From assembly GCA_918797485.1 (NCBI GenBank), contig CAKKNE010000003.1, positions 1,178,001-1,242,000 on the forward strand: a stretch of 64,000 nt of DNA. Direction: 5' to 3'. Positions 1 through 9,164 of this stretch are shown one piece after another. The DNA comes from Pelagomonas calceolata. Taxonomy: Eukaryota; Sar; Pelagophyceae; Pelagomonadales; Pelagomonadaceae. Below the pieces are notes generated by a model, which saw only the letters and a program-made list of their open reading frames with translations, made no database searches and was not told where the DNA came from. The first letter of the stretch is position 1; the number at the start of each line of letters is the position of its first letter. Both the position numbers and the translations under genes were made by a program.

Positions 1-3000
1 GCGGCATCCGCGTTTGCCCATTGTGCACTCGCTCGTGCCACAGCTTCCAAGAGGAGGGAGGCGGCGGATAATCGGGATGCGAGAAGGCGGCTGATGGATG
101 CTACCGAAGGCAAGCGCAAGACGCGGGATGTACGGGCGGTGCTCGGCTGTTCTGTACAGGTCGAAGGACAGACGAACTGGTCATTAGCGTCGTCTTTCGG
201 CGACGGTCTCAGGAACGCTTCTGTGGTAGCACCTAGGGAAGACGCTGCGGTCGAGCTGAAGGCGCACGACGACCCGCGCGAGGTCGAGGCGCAGATTAGG
301 AGAGCCCAGGCCGCCCACGACGCCGTCATCCGCAAGCGTGAAGAGGTGGCACAGGCGCTGAACGCGAAGCAGTCGCGGTCGCAGGAGGTTTCCGATGATG
401 ATGAAGAAGAGGAGGTGAAGCCGTCGCCCCAGAAACAGCAACAGCCAGTTCAGGATGATGATGAGGAAGAGCACGACGATGTTGTTCTCGAATTAGATGA
501 CGTGGCCCGCGTGACGCGGAAAGGTTTAGTACGGGGTCGCTTCGTGCTCACGGAGCAGTCCTTCAAGTGGAGAGGGGGCGAGTCGTACGACGGTAGACTG
601 AACGACGTCTCCGCCGTGCTTCTGAGACGATATAGGTTGAGAGATGCCGGCGTCGAGATCTACGCTTCAAGTGGTGAGTCCTTGTTCCTAGATTGCACGG
701 CGGAACGGTTAGTACCCAGAGACATCACGGAGACGTTTTCCGACGACGATGCTTCAGACAACGACGAGCCGGGTTCACCAACGCCGTTCGGGGACCGACG
801 GTCGAGCCTGGAGCCGCCTTCTCTCGACCAAGCCGTGAAAGATGGTAAAAGAAGGGACGAATTGGTGCGGAAGCTCATCTCCAGTGTAAGAACGGCTCGA
901 GCTCGAGGTGGCGGGAACGGCGATCGCGGCCCGCCGGGCTTGTTTCCCCTGTTGCAGGCGCCTAAAACACATCCTAGGCGACTATTGAGGAGAGCCACGC
1001 GGTGCTGGCAGGAGCGGCAGTTGTCGAACTTCGACTATTTACTGATAGTAAATGCTTTAGCTGGCCGGTCCTTCGAAGATCCCTGTCAATACCCGGTCAT
1101 GCCCTGGGTCATCTGCGACTTCAAGAGTCATACTCTATATTTAGATCGACCCCAGACCTACCGAGACCTCCGGAAGCCGATGGGGGCCATCAACGAAGAT
1201 AGGTTAAGGGAGACGGTCAAGCGCCACGACGCCTTTGATGATACGCACATGCCGAAATTCCACTACGGGTCGCATTATTCTACCGCTGCCGGTGTCGTGG
1301 TGCACTACTTAGTAAGATGCCGGCCCTGGAGTGAATTACATTGCGATTTGCAGGGTGGCCGGTTTGACGTCGCCGATAGGTTATTTGCTTCGGTCTCAGA
1401 TGCCTGGGACGCGAACAGCGGTGCCCGCGGCGAGAAGGCCGGCAACGAGGTGAAGGAGCTGACGCCGGAGTGGTACTCGTCGTCGGCGTTTCTGGTCAAT
1501 AGAGGCAGGCTCCCGCTCGGTGCCGCGCAGGACGGGCGCGAGGTCAAGGACGTGGCCTTGCCGCCCTGGGCTGAAAACTCACCTTCGAAGTTCGTGGCCG
1601 GCATGCGTTCAGCTTTAGAACATTCCTACACGTCCTTGCATTTACACGACTGGTTAGATTTGATCTTTGGGCGGAAGCAGCGGGGACCGCTTGCGGTAGA
1701 GTCGGCCAACGTGTTCTTCTACCTGTGCTACGGGGATCAAGTTGATCTAGATGCGATCGAGAACCCGAAACTACGAGCGGCCACTGTACTCCAAGCGTCG
1801 CACTTCGGCCAGTGCCCGCTCCAGCTCCACTCGACGCGGCCGTGGCCCTGCCGCGGGCCGCCGCCGCGCTGGCGGCCCCGCGTGTTAACCTCACAAGTGC
1901 AGGACGACCCGCGGTTGCAGTGCTTCGTGCCAAGGGAACCGGCCAACGAGTCGCTGGCCGTCGCGCGCGCGGCGGGGCTCTTCCACGGCTTTCGAAGTAG
2001 TTCACCGTTGGCCATAAGGGCGACCGCGGGTAGAGTTGTCATCATCGACGGCGGCGGCGACATCTGCGTCCTGGGCTGGGCCGACGACCTCGTCGAGGAA
2101 GAGACTGACGTTGGAAGGAGGCGGTGCTCGCTGCGGCCCCTCGCGGCACCAGACGAGTTAGTAAAAGGCCCGTCGACGGGCGAGCAGGCGGTGGAAAGAG
2201 TCGTGTGCCGGGACGCGTCGCAGCTCGGCGTGTCCTCATCTGCTGAATGTTCCATCTCGGTCGATGGTGCACTCATTGCATCAATTGATGTAGATTACGT
2301 TGGAGCCTTGCGAGTGACGCAGCTGGATCTAGGCGACGACGGCCAGGAGGCCGTCGACGTCCGAGCAAGGCCCTGCGGCGAGGCTTCTGTGGTGTGCTTT
2401 GATTGCGACTTAACGCTCGTAAAGTGCGGCGAGGGCGACGGCGAGCGGATCGGCGCGGACCCTGCTGCTGGGGCGCCACCAGCTCTAGATGTGTCTATAC
2501 TGGTAGGTGCCGCGGACGGCCGCGCCGGCGTCTGGCGCGTGGACCGCGCGTCGCGGCCCTGGCCGCGGAGGGCGCGGCTACGTCGCCGGGCGGACGTCGT
2601 CTTCCGCGGCCACGACGCGGCCGTCGTCGCCGGGGTGCTATCGAGGGAGCTGGGCGTCTGCGTGACGAACGCTGTGGATGGCCGCACATTAGTCCATTCG
2701 TTACGAGACGGTGCTTTGTTACGGGAGCTCGTCGCCTCGCGGCCGTCGACGTCGCCCGCTATTGCCGTGGGGCTGAGCGGCCCGCTGGCGTTGGTTGCCT
2801 TGGCGCGGCCGGTCGGGCCCTCCACACTCCTCGATGTGCACGACGTGAACGGCGGCTGCATCGGTGAAGCGTGCGTCGCCTCGAAGGTCTGCTCGGCGCA
2901 CGTCTGCGGGCCGCTCGGCGACGTGCTTGTTGTGGTGACGTCACATAGTGTCGAGCTGCGGGCCCTGCCGTCTTTACAACTAACGAAGAAGGTGGACTCG

Positions 3001-3381
3001 AAGCTTTTCGCGCCGCCGGGCGAGGCGCCGACGCTCTCCTTGTTAACGTTCGCGCCGGACCCGCTGGCGCCGTGTGCCGCGGTCGCGGCGTTTGACGATG
3101 GTCTTGTAGCCTTGCGCGTCCTCGCCGGTTCCGAGGCCTGGGCCGAACGGCGGTCCCAGCGCGCGACGGGCGTCGTCGCGGCCGCGTCGCGACGGGCGTC
3201 CCAAGTCATGCGCTTCGCCGCCTCTGTGGCTTCGCGGGGCAACGAGGTCGCGTCGGCGGCGCGCGATGTTGTGGGAGAGGCGCGGGCCCAGCGGCTTCCC
3301 TCGTTTACTACTGCGACGAAACTCGTGAGCGGCTTGCTGCGGGGGCGGTCGTCTGCCGCGTCGTTTGACCAGGATGATTAG
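1..3381 (+). CDS. PH-BEACH-WD40 protein (neurobeachin/LvsA family), 5' end outside window
   Basis: BEACH-family proteins are large scaffolds that act in vesicle traffic, lysosome and membrane events. The frame is open from base 1 with no stop, so the first ATG at 94 is probably internal and the gene begins upstream. In order: a charged linker with an acidic D/E-rich stretch (nt 400-480), a PH-like domain (about nt 480-730), the BEACH domain (about nt 940-1850; NFDYLLIVNALAGRSF, PVMPWVICDF, FHYGSHYSTAAGVV, DWLDLIFGRKQRG), then degenerate WD40 repeats to the stop. Order and motifs are typical of the family. No intron is needed in the visible part. It converges with the HECT fragment, the two stops lying 37 bp apart. 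Confidence 0.9.
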   Translation, partial: AASAFAHCALARATASKRREAADNRDARRRLMDATEGKRKTRDVRAVLGCSVQVEGQTNWSLASSFGDGLRNASVVAPREDAAVELKAHDDPREVEAQIRRAQAAHDAVIRKREEVAQALNAKQSRSQEVSDDDEEEEVKPSPQKQQQPVQDDDEEEHDDVVLELDDVARVTRKGLVRGRFVLTEQSFKWRGGESYDGRLNDVSAVLLRRYRLRDAGVEIYASSGESLFLDCTAERLVPRDITETFSDDDASDNDEPGSPTPFGDRRSSLEPPSLDQAVKDGKRRDELVRKLISSVRTARARGGGNGDRGPPGLFPLLQAPKTHPRRLLRRATRCWQERQLSNFDYLLIVNALAGRSFEDPCQYPVMPWVICDFKSHTLYLDRPQTYRDLRKPMGAINEDRLRETVKRHDAFDDTHMPKFHYGSHYSTAAGVVVHYLVRCRPWSELHCDLQGGRFDVADRLFASVSDAWDANSGARGEKAGNEVKELTPEWYSSSAFLVNRGRLPLGAAQDGREVKDVALPPWAENSPSKFVAGMRSALEHSYTSLHLHDWLDLIFGRKQRGPLAVESANVFFYLCYGDQVDLDAIENPKLRAATVLQASHFGQCPLQLHSTRPWPCRGPPPRWRPRVLTSQVQDDPRLQCFVPREPANESLAVARAAGLFHGFRSSSPLAIRATAGRVVIIDGGGDICVLGWADDLVEEETDVGRRRCSLRPLAAPDELVKGPSTGEQAVERVVCRDASQLGVSSSAECSISVDGALIASIDVDYVGALRVTQLDLGDDGQEAVDVRARPCGEASVVCFDCDLTLVKCGEGDGERIGADPAAGAPPALDVSILVGAADGRAGVWRVDRASRPWPRRARLRRRADVVFRGHDAAVVAGVLSRELGVCVTNAVDGRTLVHSLRDGALLRELVASRPSTSPAIAVGLSGPLALVALARPVGPSTLLDVHDVNGGCIGEACVASKVCSAHVCGPLGDVLVVVTSHSVELRALPSLQLTKKVDSKLFAPPGEAPTLSLLTFAPDPLAPCAAVAAFDDGLVALRVLAGSEAWAERRSQRATGVVAAASRRASQVMRFAASVASRGNEVASAARDVVGEARAQRLPSFTTATKLVSGLLRGRSSAASFDQDD

Positions 3382-3418
3382 TGTGTGGTGTATAGAAATT
3401 GATTGTATGATAAGATAC

Positions 3419-3758
3419 TTAGTCCATCGTGAAGGTTTGATCGCCTAGCTCGAGCACGAACTCAAACCCGGCCACTAGTTCGTCCTTCGTCCGGTAGAGC
3501 GGGACATCGATGCGGTTGAAACACGTATGTGCACGCGGGTAGACGGCCTGGCTCAACTCCAGAGAGGTCAGAGTAAATTTGCGCAAGACGCCGTCCCGGC
3601 CCATGAGATGAGAAAAGCCTTGAACAGGGACGCGCGCATGCCCGGTCGTCCACTGCAGCAGCTGGGCCCTTCTTTCGGGTGACCACGCGCGGACCATCTG
3701 CCAGAACCACTGGCACACCTCATGTTCCTCGCCGTCGGTCTGGAAGGCGCCCTCTCAT
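3419..3758 (-). pseudogene. Orphan HECT E3 ligase C-lobe (truncated gene or last exon)
   Basis: The frame encodes only the last ~110 residues of a HECT ubiquitin ligase: a WFWQMV segment, LLQWTTGHARVPVQGF, then AHTCFNRIDVPLY with the catalytic Cys, and a normal C-terminus. A complete HECT domain is about 350 residues. Upstream on this strand the frame closes at a stop (about 3761) next to a possible AG acceptor, and no N-lobe or E2-binding region can be read before the peroxiredoxin gene about 470 bp away. It is therefore either the last exon of a gene with an unusually placed upstream exon, or a remnant of a decayed ligase gene. The C-lobe motifs themselves are intact. Confidence 0.6.
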
Positions 3759-4129
3759 CTTTGTTCTCAGATTATTTGCCACCACCCGATAGCGCTCACG
3801 CCGCGCCGCGGCCTCGCGGCTAGATGATTGAGAGGTCAGTCTAGAGCCCTCGCCGACGTCTCCACCTATTCGGAGCTCGACGCGGCGCCCGGGCAAATGC
3901 CCTGCATCACAGACGACACACTAGCCCCACACTTGCGGGGCCGTGCCGGAACCCTTTGGAGCTTTCTAGAGGAGTAAAAGTACGGCTCACGGCGTCGCCG
4001 CGCCGCCGCGCCGCAAGCTGCGGCTCGCGCCCCGGCGAACGCGCCCGACCGCCAAATCGATCGAACTAAATAGGGGTGCCATCTTAAGCTCCAGACTACC
4101 CCGAACGAACTCGCGCGCGCGGCAGGAGG

Positions 4130-4200
4130 TCTTCGCGTGCCGGTGGGTTCGGCCCCGCACCAATCATAGAGGCGCGGGGCGTCATAATCGCGACGCAAGG
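4130..4200 (-). promoter_or_regulatory. Candidate SECIS element in the peroxiredoxin 3' UTR
   Basis: On the minus strand, beginning about 50 nt after the stop codon, ATGAC (4185-4181) is followed by a 10-bp stem, GCCCCGCGCC pairing with GGTGCGGGGC (one G-T pair), around a 9-nt loop, and then GA at 4150-4149. This gives the ATGA...GA quartet of a eukaryotic SECIS. A short lower stem TCGCG/CGCGA can also form. The apical loop lacks the usual AA, so this may be a variant, or the true SECIS may lie further along the 3' UTR. Confidence 0.5.
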
Positions 4201-4232
4201 TCGATCGGGTCGCCTGGTTTTGAGACAGCTGT

Positions 4233-4799
4233 CTAGAGGCTCTTGAGCACGTTCTCGACGAGCGACGCCGACGGGTCGTCGTCGCCCGCCGGGTCGCCCG
4301 GCGCCGCGCTCACGAACAAGTTCGTGCACTTGCCGTCGTCGAAGACAGCCGCAAAGCGCTTCGACCGCACGTAGCCGAGCTGCGGCGGCGTGCCCTCCAT
4401 CTCGAGGTCCAGCGCCGCCGTGAAGGCCCGCGTCGGGTCCGCGAGCGGCGTCACGATGGACGAGGGCTTGATCATCATGTCGTCGAACCAGGCCTGCATC
4501 ACGGCCATGTCGTTCACGCAGTAGACCAGCACCTCATCGATCCCCTTTGCTTTCAACTCTTCTTCTTTCGAGTAGTAGCCGGGGACCTGGAGCCCGGATC
4601 AGGTCGGCGTGAACGCCCCGGGCAAGCCGACCACAATGGTCTTCTTGCCGGCGAGGCGCGCGGGCACGTCCACCAACTCGTTCGGGAACTCCTTGACGAG
4701 CGTCGTGCCGGCCGGGATGCTGTCGCCGACCGCCAAGTTCGTGCGCGTAAGCGGCGCGTGCGCCGCGAAGGCGCTCTTGATCGCGCTCTTGAAGAGCAT
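4233..4799 (-). CDS. Type II (Prx5-like) peroxiredoxin with selenocysteine at the peroxidatic site
   Basis: Thiol (here selenol) peroxidase that reduces H2O2 and organic peroxides. The protein is 188 residues starting at MLFKSAIKSAFAA (possible organelle leader). The family signature GAFTPT-C-S-x-x-x-PGY is present, but the codon for the catalytic Cys is TGA (4599-4601, residue 67): GAFTPT-U-SGLQVPGYYSK. The same frame continues without another stop through KAKGIDEVLVYCVNDMAVM to the end at NVLKSL, which argues for recoding and against decay. A hairpin with SECIS features lies just after the stop codon. Selenocysteine peroxiredoxins are known from several algae, and pelagophytes are selenoprotein-rich. 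Confidence 0.88.
4599..4601 (-). other. In-frame UGA read as selenocysteine
   Basis: TGA sits exactly at the peroxidatic Cys position of the peroxiredoxin, flanked by GAFTPT and SGLQVPGY in one uninterrupted frame. This is one of the best known Sec/Cys exchange positions, so recoding is the simplest reading. Confidence 0.85.
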
Positions 4800-5555
4800 C
4801 GTGGGCCTGCGTAGCGAGTGTTGGCTCTCTCGTCGATGGCGTCGCGGCCCATGAGGTGTAAGATCGCTCGCGACCGCGTCGACGGCGTCGACGGCGCACA
4901 CGCGTGCGTCTCGCGTCGGTTTCGGCGCGTCGTTGACAGCTATGCAGCAGCGGAACTGCGGGTCCGATGTCGGCGCCCGCGGTTGCAGTTTCACTGCAGT
5001 TCTCCACGGCTACCGGGCCGCAGGTTGAGTCCACTGCTTCTGTCATGCGCCTTACGCAGCTCTTCACGACGTATAGGACCCGTCGCCTCACTCGCCGAGC
5101 AGATTGAACTTTAGCGCACTCGCAGAGCACCGGTGCAATAACGTAAAGCACGACGCTTTTTGGTGCATGATCGGTCGTTTTGGGACACTGGCGGCCACTT
5201 CTAAGCTGGTTGCAAGGGCACGTGCGCGCGACGGGCCGTCCCAGACTGAGCGTGGCCAAGCGCTGCTGCAGTAGGGGGTGCCGCTGTGAAAAACGATCAC
5301 TACTCCAAGAGAGCACTCCGTCAGACTGCGTGCGCACGTATGGCTACTTTGACGGCTCGTCGCGGCGTCCACCATGCTAAACTGAGCAGCGCCAAGGGAG
5401 AGCTGTGTCGCCGCGGGGCAGCACACAAGGCTCCGACGCTGCCCAAGTAGGCCCATCCGCGACCAAGGAGCCTCAAGACGCCGACGAGGAAACCGCCTCC
5501 CAGGAGACAGCCGCACCAAGAGGCAGAGCCACAGCAAAGAGACAGCACAACAAAA
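4800..5555. other. Divergent intergenic region, no gene seen
   Basis: This is the 756-bp gap between the start of the peroxiredoxin gene (minus) and the 5556 gene (plus). Overlapping minus-strand frames here show no recognisable domain. Just upstream of the peroxiredoxin start, at 4831-4846, lies a GTCGATGGCGTCGCGG block resembling the core repeat found inside the introners. Confidence 0.5.
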
Positions 5556-6140
5556 ATGGCCCCCGGCGGCCCCAAGGACCCGCCGCCCTATGCTAAACCC
5601 CTCATCTTTGATCCCAGGACCATGTCCTCGCCGGCCGTTACGGTAAGGAAGGTGCGAGGGCCCTACCTCGACAAGCTCGTGTCGAGCATGCACAGCCCGC
5701 ACGCCGACGCGGCCGTCTGGCGGAATATGGCGCGCAAATTCCCGGTCGTGCCGGATTTGACCCATACGGGGATGAGGACCGTGGACATCGGCGAACACGA
5801 GGAGGACTTCACGAGACCCGACGGCCGCACGACAAAGGCGTTGCGGGAAACGATCAAGACGCAGATGAAGGGCATCCCCGACCCGAACACGTCGCAAGAC
5901 GTGCGACTGAGAGATGCCGCGCGCAACGTGAGGCCGCGGGGGCTCGACGCGAAATCTCTGGCCTCGTACGGCACGTACGCACCACCTTCCAGGGCGGACG
6001 CCGGCGAGTCGCTCGAGGAGGCCGTCTATGCGAGGGCGGGCGAATTGGGCCGGGACCGCTACGGCCGCAACAAGCGCACGCCCGCTCCGTTCTCGACGGC
6101 GTCGCTCGTGGACGCGATGCTCGCGGTCGAGTACGGGTAA
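5556..6140 (+). CDS. Hypothetical protein, 194 aa
   Basis: Not recognised. The start codon has a good context (AAAAATGG). The protein is hydrophilic, begins MAPGGPKDPPPYAKPLIFDP and has no signal peptide or membrane segment. Codon use is strongly G/C at third positions and the opposite-strand frame is shorter. Proline/arginine/aspartate-rich stretches suggest a partly disordered protein. The next gene follows on the same strand about 400 bp later. No function is proposed. Confidence 0.65.
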   Translation: MAPGGPKDPPPYAKPLIFDPRTMSSPAVTVRKVRGPYLDKLVSSMHSPHADAAVWRNMARKFPVVPDLTHTGMRTVDIGEHEEDFTRPDGRTTKALRETIKTQMKGIPDPNTSQDVRLRDAARNVRPRGLDAKSLASYGTYAPPSRADAGESLEEAVYARAGELGRDRYGRNKRTPAPFSTASLVDAMLAVEYG

Positions 6141-6539
6141 CTATCCTTTACTGCCTTGTGTGTAGGGGTTGCGGCGGCGGCGTGCTGGTGGGATAGGGCA
6201 CCGCCTCGACGTCGATGCGTGCGCAGTCGCGTGCGCGTCCTCCTTGGCCGTATGGGAGTTCCATCGGAAATGTACTAGTAATGCGTCGTCTGACCGATCC
6301 TCTTGATCTCTCCGAAGCCTCCGCGGAGGTGCGCGCCTGCGCCCCGCACGAAAGCAAAGCGGCGGCGCGCCGGCCAGACAAACACTGCCGCCGACGAACT
6401 AGTCGCGCCGGACAGGACCTCAGGCAGCACCAGGGACCGCACCTGAGACCGTGCACGCGCCCGAGGGCTGCCCCTGCCGCACAGGGCACCACAGCCCAAA
6501 GGGAGAGAACCGGTCTGAGCCAAGCACCGCGGCTCGGCC
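6141..6539. other. Intergenic region, nothing recognised
   Basis: A 399-bp gap between two plus-strand genes. Short frames on both strands are arginine-rich composition effects with no domain. It presumably holds the 3' UTR of the upstream gene and the promoter of the small membrane protein gene. Confidence 0.4.
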
Positions 6540-6737
6540 ATGCACGACTCGCAGGGCACGAAGCAGGCCGACTTTAAGCTACGAGACACGTGCTCGCACG
6601 TCGAGGACGGCGAGAAGGCCGCGTTCATCACCTTCGCGATCATCTGCGTATTGGCGTGGTCGCTCATGGCCTGGTGGTACACGACGGGCGTCGACACGAC
6701 GGACAAACAGGTCCATAGGTATCTGCGGTTCAGGTAG
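6540..6737 (+). CDS. Small single-pass membrane protein, 65 aa
   Basis: A short gene starting MHDSQGTKQADFKLRD with one clear membrane segment (AAFITFAIICVLAWSLMAWW, about residues 27-46) and a short basic tail (HRYLRFR). Third positions are rich in G/C as in neighbouring genes, which supports real coding. The charge pattern suggests the N-terminus lies outside or in the lumen and the C-terminus in the cytosol. Family not recognised. It could be an organelle-membrane microprotein. Confidence 0.55.
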   Translation: MHDSQGTKQADFKLRDTCSHVEDGEKAAFITFAIICVLAWSLMAWWYTTGVDTTDKQVHRYLRFR

Positions 6738-6982
6738 TTCGTTGTGTTCTGTGTGCCGGCGCGCGCGCGCGCGGCGGCTTTCGTCGAGGGGGGATTCGTA
6801 TCTAAGTTCCATCTCACGGACCTCGAGACCCTCGGGGAGTAGGTAGAAGGGGCACTGCGACCCGGAAATACGATTAATTGTTAGGCGAGAGTGGGCATCT
6901 CCTAGCGCAGCGCGCGCAGGAGGAGTCTTTTTTCTTTCTGGGATAGGTATGGGATAGGGGGTTCAAGGTGATGAGCGGGAAT

Positions 6983-8541
6983 TCAGTGGCGCGGCGAGGT
7001 CGGCGGCGACGGCCCGCCGCCCTTGCGGCGCATGTAGCCCTGGCGGCCGCGCTCGCGGCAGCGGTCGCACTTCGACGCGGCGAGCTTCTCCGCGAAGGCC
7101 ACCAGGTTGCGGAAGCGCTTGCAGCCCTTGCACCACTTGAAGTGGATGTCCGACGCGCAGTGGCGCCACAAAGCCTTGTCGCACTCGCGGCAGACGTCCT
7201 TGTTCTGGCGCGGGATGATCACCGACCCTCCGAGCGTCCGTTCGGCGCCCGGCTGCACGTCGTCCCGGTCGTCTCCCATCCCGTCCAGCCGCGGGTTCCG
7301 CGGCTGCGGCGGCGCCCGCTCGGGCAGGGGCTCGCGCGGGTTCGCGTCGCGCGGGCGGCGGCCGCACATGACGCAGTGGAGTTGCGTCCGCGACTTGGCT
7401 CTGGGGAAGTTCACTAAGAGCTCGTAGGCCGGCGCCGGGCCCGGGTCCAACAAGCGCGCTCCCGGCGGGTCGGCCACCGTCGCCGCGACCGTGCCCCGGA
7501 AGCGCGCGACGGGCTGGTCGGGGCCCGGATGCGCGTCGCTCGCGCGCGGGCGGTCGTCGCGTCTCGATCTCCTCTTCGGCGCACCACTCAAAGCGTGGCG
7601 CGCCGCCGTGCGCTGCGTCCGTTGTTGCGGTGGTGGTTCTTCAACCTCCGGTTCAGAGGCGAGGGAGTCGCAGCGCGGCCGCGGCCGGCCGCCGTCGTCC
7701 GATCTGGCGCTTCCGAAGCTTCCTACGGAACCGAGCCGCGCGCGCCGCTTCCTTTCTGAGAATAAGTCGTCCTCGCCCAAGAGACCTGTGTGTGTATCAA
7801 GTGAACCTCCGCGCCGTCGAGCAGGCGTAGTTTCCTCTCTCGTGCGTGCCCGCCGCGACGGCATGGAAGTGGTGTAGAAATCACCAACACGCCATCGCCG
7901 CGACAGCGTACGGAACCTCCACGCCATCGAGCAGACGCGAGCCTGAAATCTGATTTCCGCGCAGGAGGCGAACCGCTGGACAGCGTCGGCATCTCCATGT
8001 CGAAGCCCATCAATTGATCATCAGTAGAAAAGAGCTCGGCTGAGGGGGGAGGCCGCCTAGCGGCAAACAACACTTCTGCGGTGGAGTCGAGGTCGAGCTC
8101 CGCGAGCAAGTCGATGGAGCCCTCCCTCGGTCGGGATTCCACTGTAGAGACATTCACACCTCTAGAACGATCCAAATAGCCCTGCTTGACCAGCCTCTCG
8201 AGTCTTTCCGCGTCGCCCTGATGGTAGTCGTCGAGGGCACCCCTGAGTGCTTCATCTCCAAAAATGATCAGGTCCTTGAGGGCGCCCTTCTGCGTCGAGG
8301 ACACCAAGCCGGCCTTCTCGAGTTCCGACGCGGACCGCAGCCGAGAACTAAGAGAGAGGTCGACGGAGTTCGTCCTCGAGCGCGACACGGAGCCGGCGCG
8401 CGCCCGCTTCGGCATGGCGTTGCCGTAGGACGACGGCGTGGCCTGGGGCGGGCTGTGGAGCGGCCGCTGCTCGTAGTTGTTGTACGCGTCCTGCGGCGCG
8501 GAGACCGGCAGCGCGACGGGCGTGTCGGCTAGTAGGGCCAT
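6983..8541 (-). CDS. Cys-cluster (zinc-binding) protein, 456 aa, two exons
   Basis: Exon 1 is 8541-7974 and exon 2 is 7785-6983. The intron (7786-7973, GTTCGC...CACAG) is introner-derived and the phases match (1/2). The N-terminal half is disordered, Ser/Pro/Arg-rich with many possible phosphorylation sites (MALLADTPVALPVSAP; SRSRTNSVDLSLSSRLRS). The C-terminal ~120 residues carry paired cysteines: VMCGRRP, then DVCRECDKALWRHC, FKWCKGCKRF and ASKCDRCRERGRQGYMRR. This looks like a compact zinc-binding, possibly DNA-binding module. It recalls SBP-like zinc clusters but is not a clear member, so function remains open. Confidence 0.7.
7786..7961 (-). mobile_element. Introner element in the Cys-cluster gene
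   Basis: On the coding strand the insert runs from CGCGGAAATCAGATTTC to TGATACACACACAG. It is flanked by degenerate 8-bp duplications GCCTCCTG and GTCTCTTG (6/8). Inside are copies of the CGCCATCGCCGCGAC / GCTCGATGGCGT core. The donor now used in frame is a GT 4 bp upstream of the left duplication, so the junction has drifted since insertion. Confidence 0.8.
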
Positions 8542-9164
8542 CTTGTTTCCAGGGAGCTGGTGTTTTTGTAAGGATGGAGGGCCAGGAAAATGACTGGGCG
8601 GGGCCACGGGGTTGAAACTGCAGCGTCTCGCGGGCTATATCCAGCCCCTGTTACGCTGATATGGAAACCGGCCTGTTTGGAGCGCCCTGGGTGCCCTGGC
8701 TGGATTCCGAGCGTTCGGGGCCGACCGGTAGTACCACTGCTAGGTCTCTCCCGCGCCGGCTTGGCTCAAACAGCAATACCCGTGGAGGGAGAGACGAGTT
8801 CACTGGGAGACCTTTAGCTTGCCAGCACGCCTCTGTTTTTGTTGAGGCCCGGCCAAGCACGCCTCTTTCGAGTCGTCCCCCCGCCACGAGGGCAGGCGAA
8901 CGCGCTCCGTCGCGACGCTTCTCGTTGGTCTCTCTAGCTATAGACTCTAGAGTGTCGAAGGTGCTTGGCAGGAGCCGCAATTAGCAGAGCACCAGCCCTA
9001 GCAGCGATCGCTGGACAGGCCGACAGGCCTCGCCACCCTACACGAGGCGCTGAAGCCGTGAAACGCGCTGCCAGCGCGAGCGCGCACGCCGGCAACTCCG
9101 GAGAGCGCGCGCCAAGCAAGCTCTCGCCGCAGCGCGCGCGCGAGGCGCCGGGCCCTAAAAAACA
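8542..9164. other. Divergent promoter region, no gene seen
   Basis: This 623-bp gap separates the Cys-cluster gene (minus) and the mitochondrial carrier gene (plus). Overlapping frames on both strands have no recognisable content. CTAG-containing palindromes occur near 8935-8955, but the 11-copy intergenic motif described elsewhere is absent. Confidence 0.4.

Noticed and set aside
2295-3242. Minus-strand frame of 315 codons opposite the WD40 part of the BEACH gene
   Set aside because: Low-complexity Ser/Thr/Arg composition and no domain; the plus frame has clear family motifs.
4141-4190. Possible tRNA (GGTTCGGCC string)
   Set aside because: No acceptor, D or anticodon arms can be drawn. The sequence is better explained by the SECIS-like hairpin on the other strand.
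4599-4601. Reading the peroxiredoxin TGA as a disabling stop or pseudogene mark
   Set aside because: The stop sits exactly on the catalytic Cys codon and both flanks are in one frame with no other damage, so selenocysteine is the better explanation.
5088-5897. Minus-strand frame of 269 codons across the 5' region of the 5556 gene
   Set aside because: It overlaps a better plus-strand gene, is rich in Arg/Ser/Leu runs and shows no domain.
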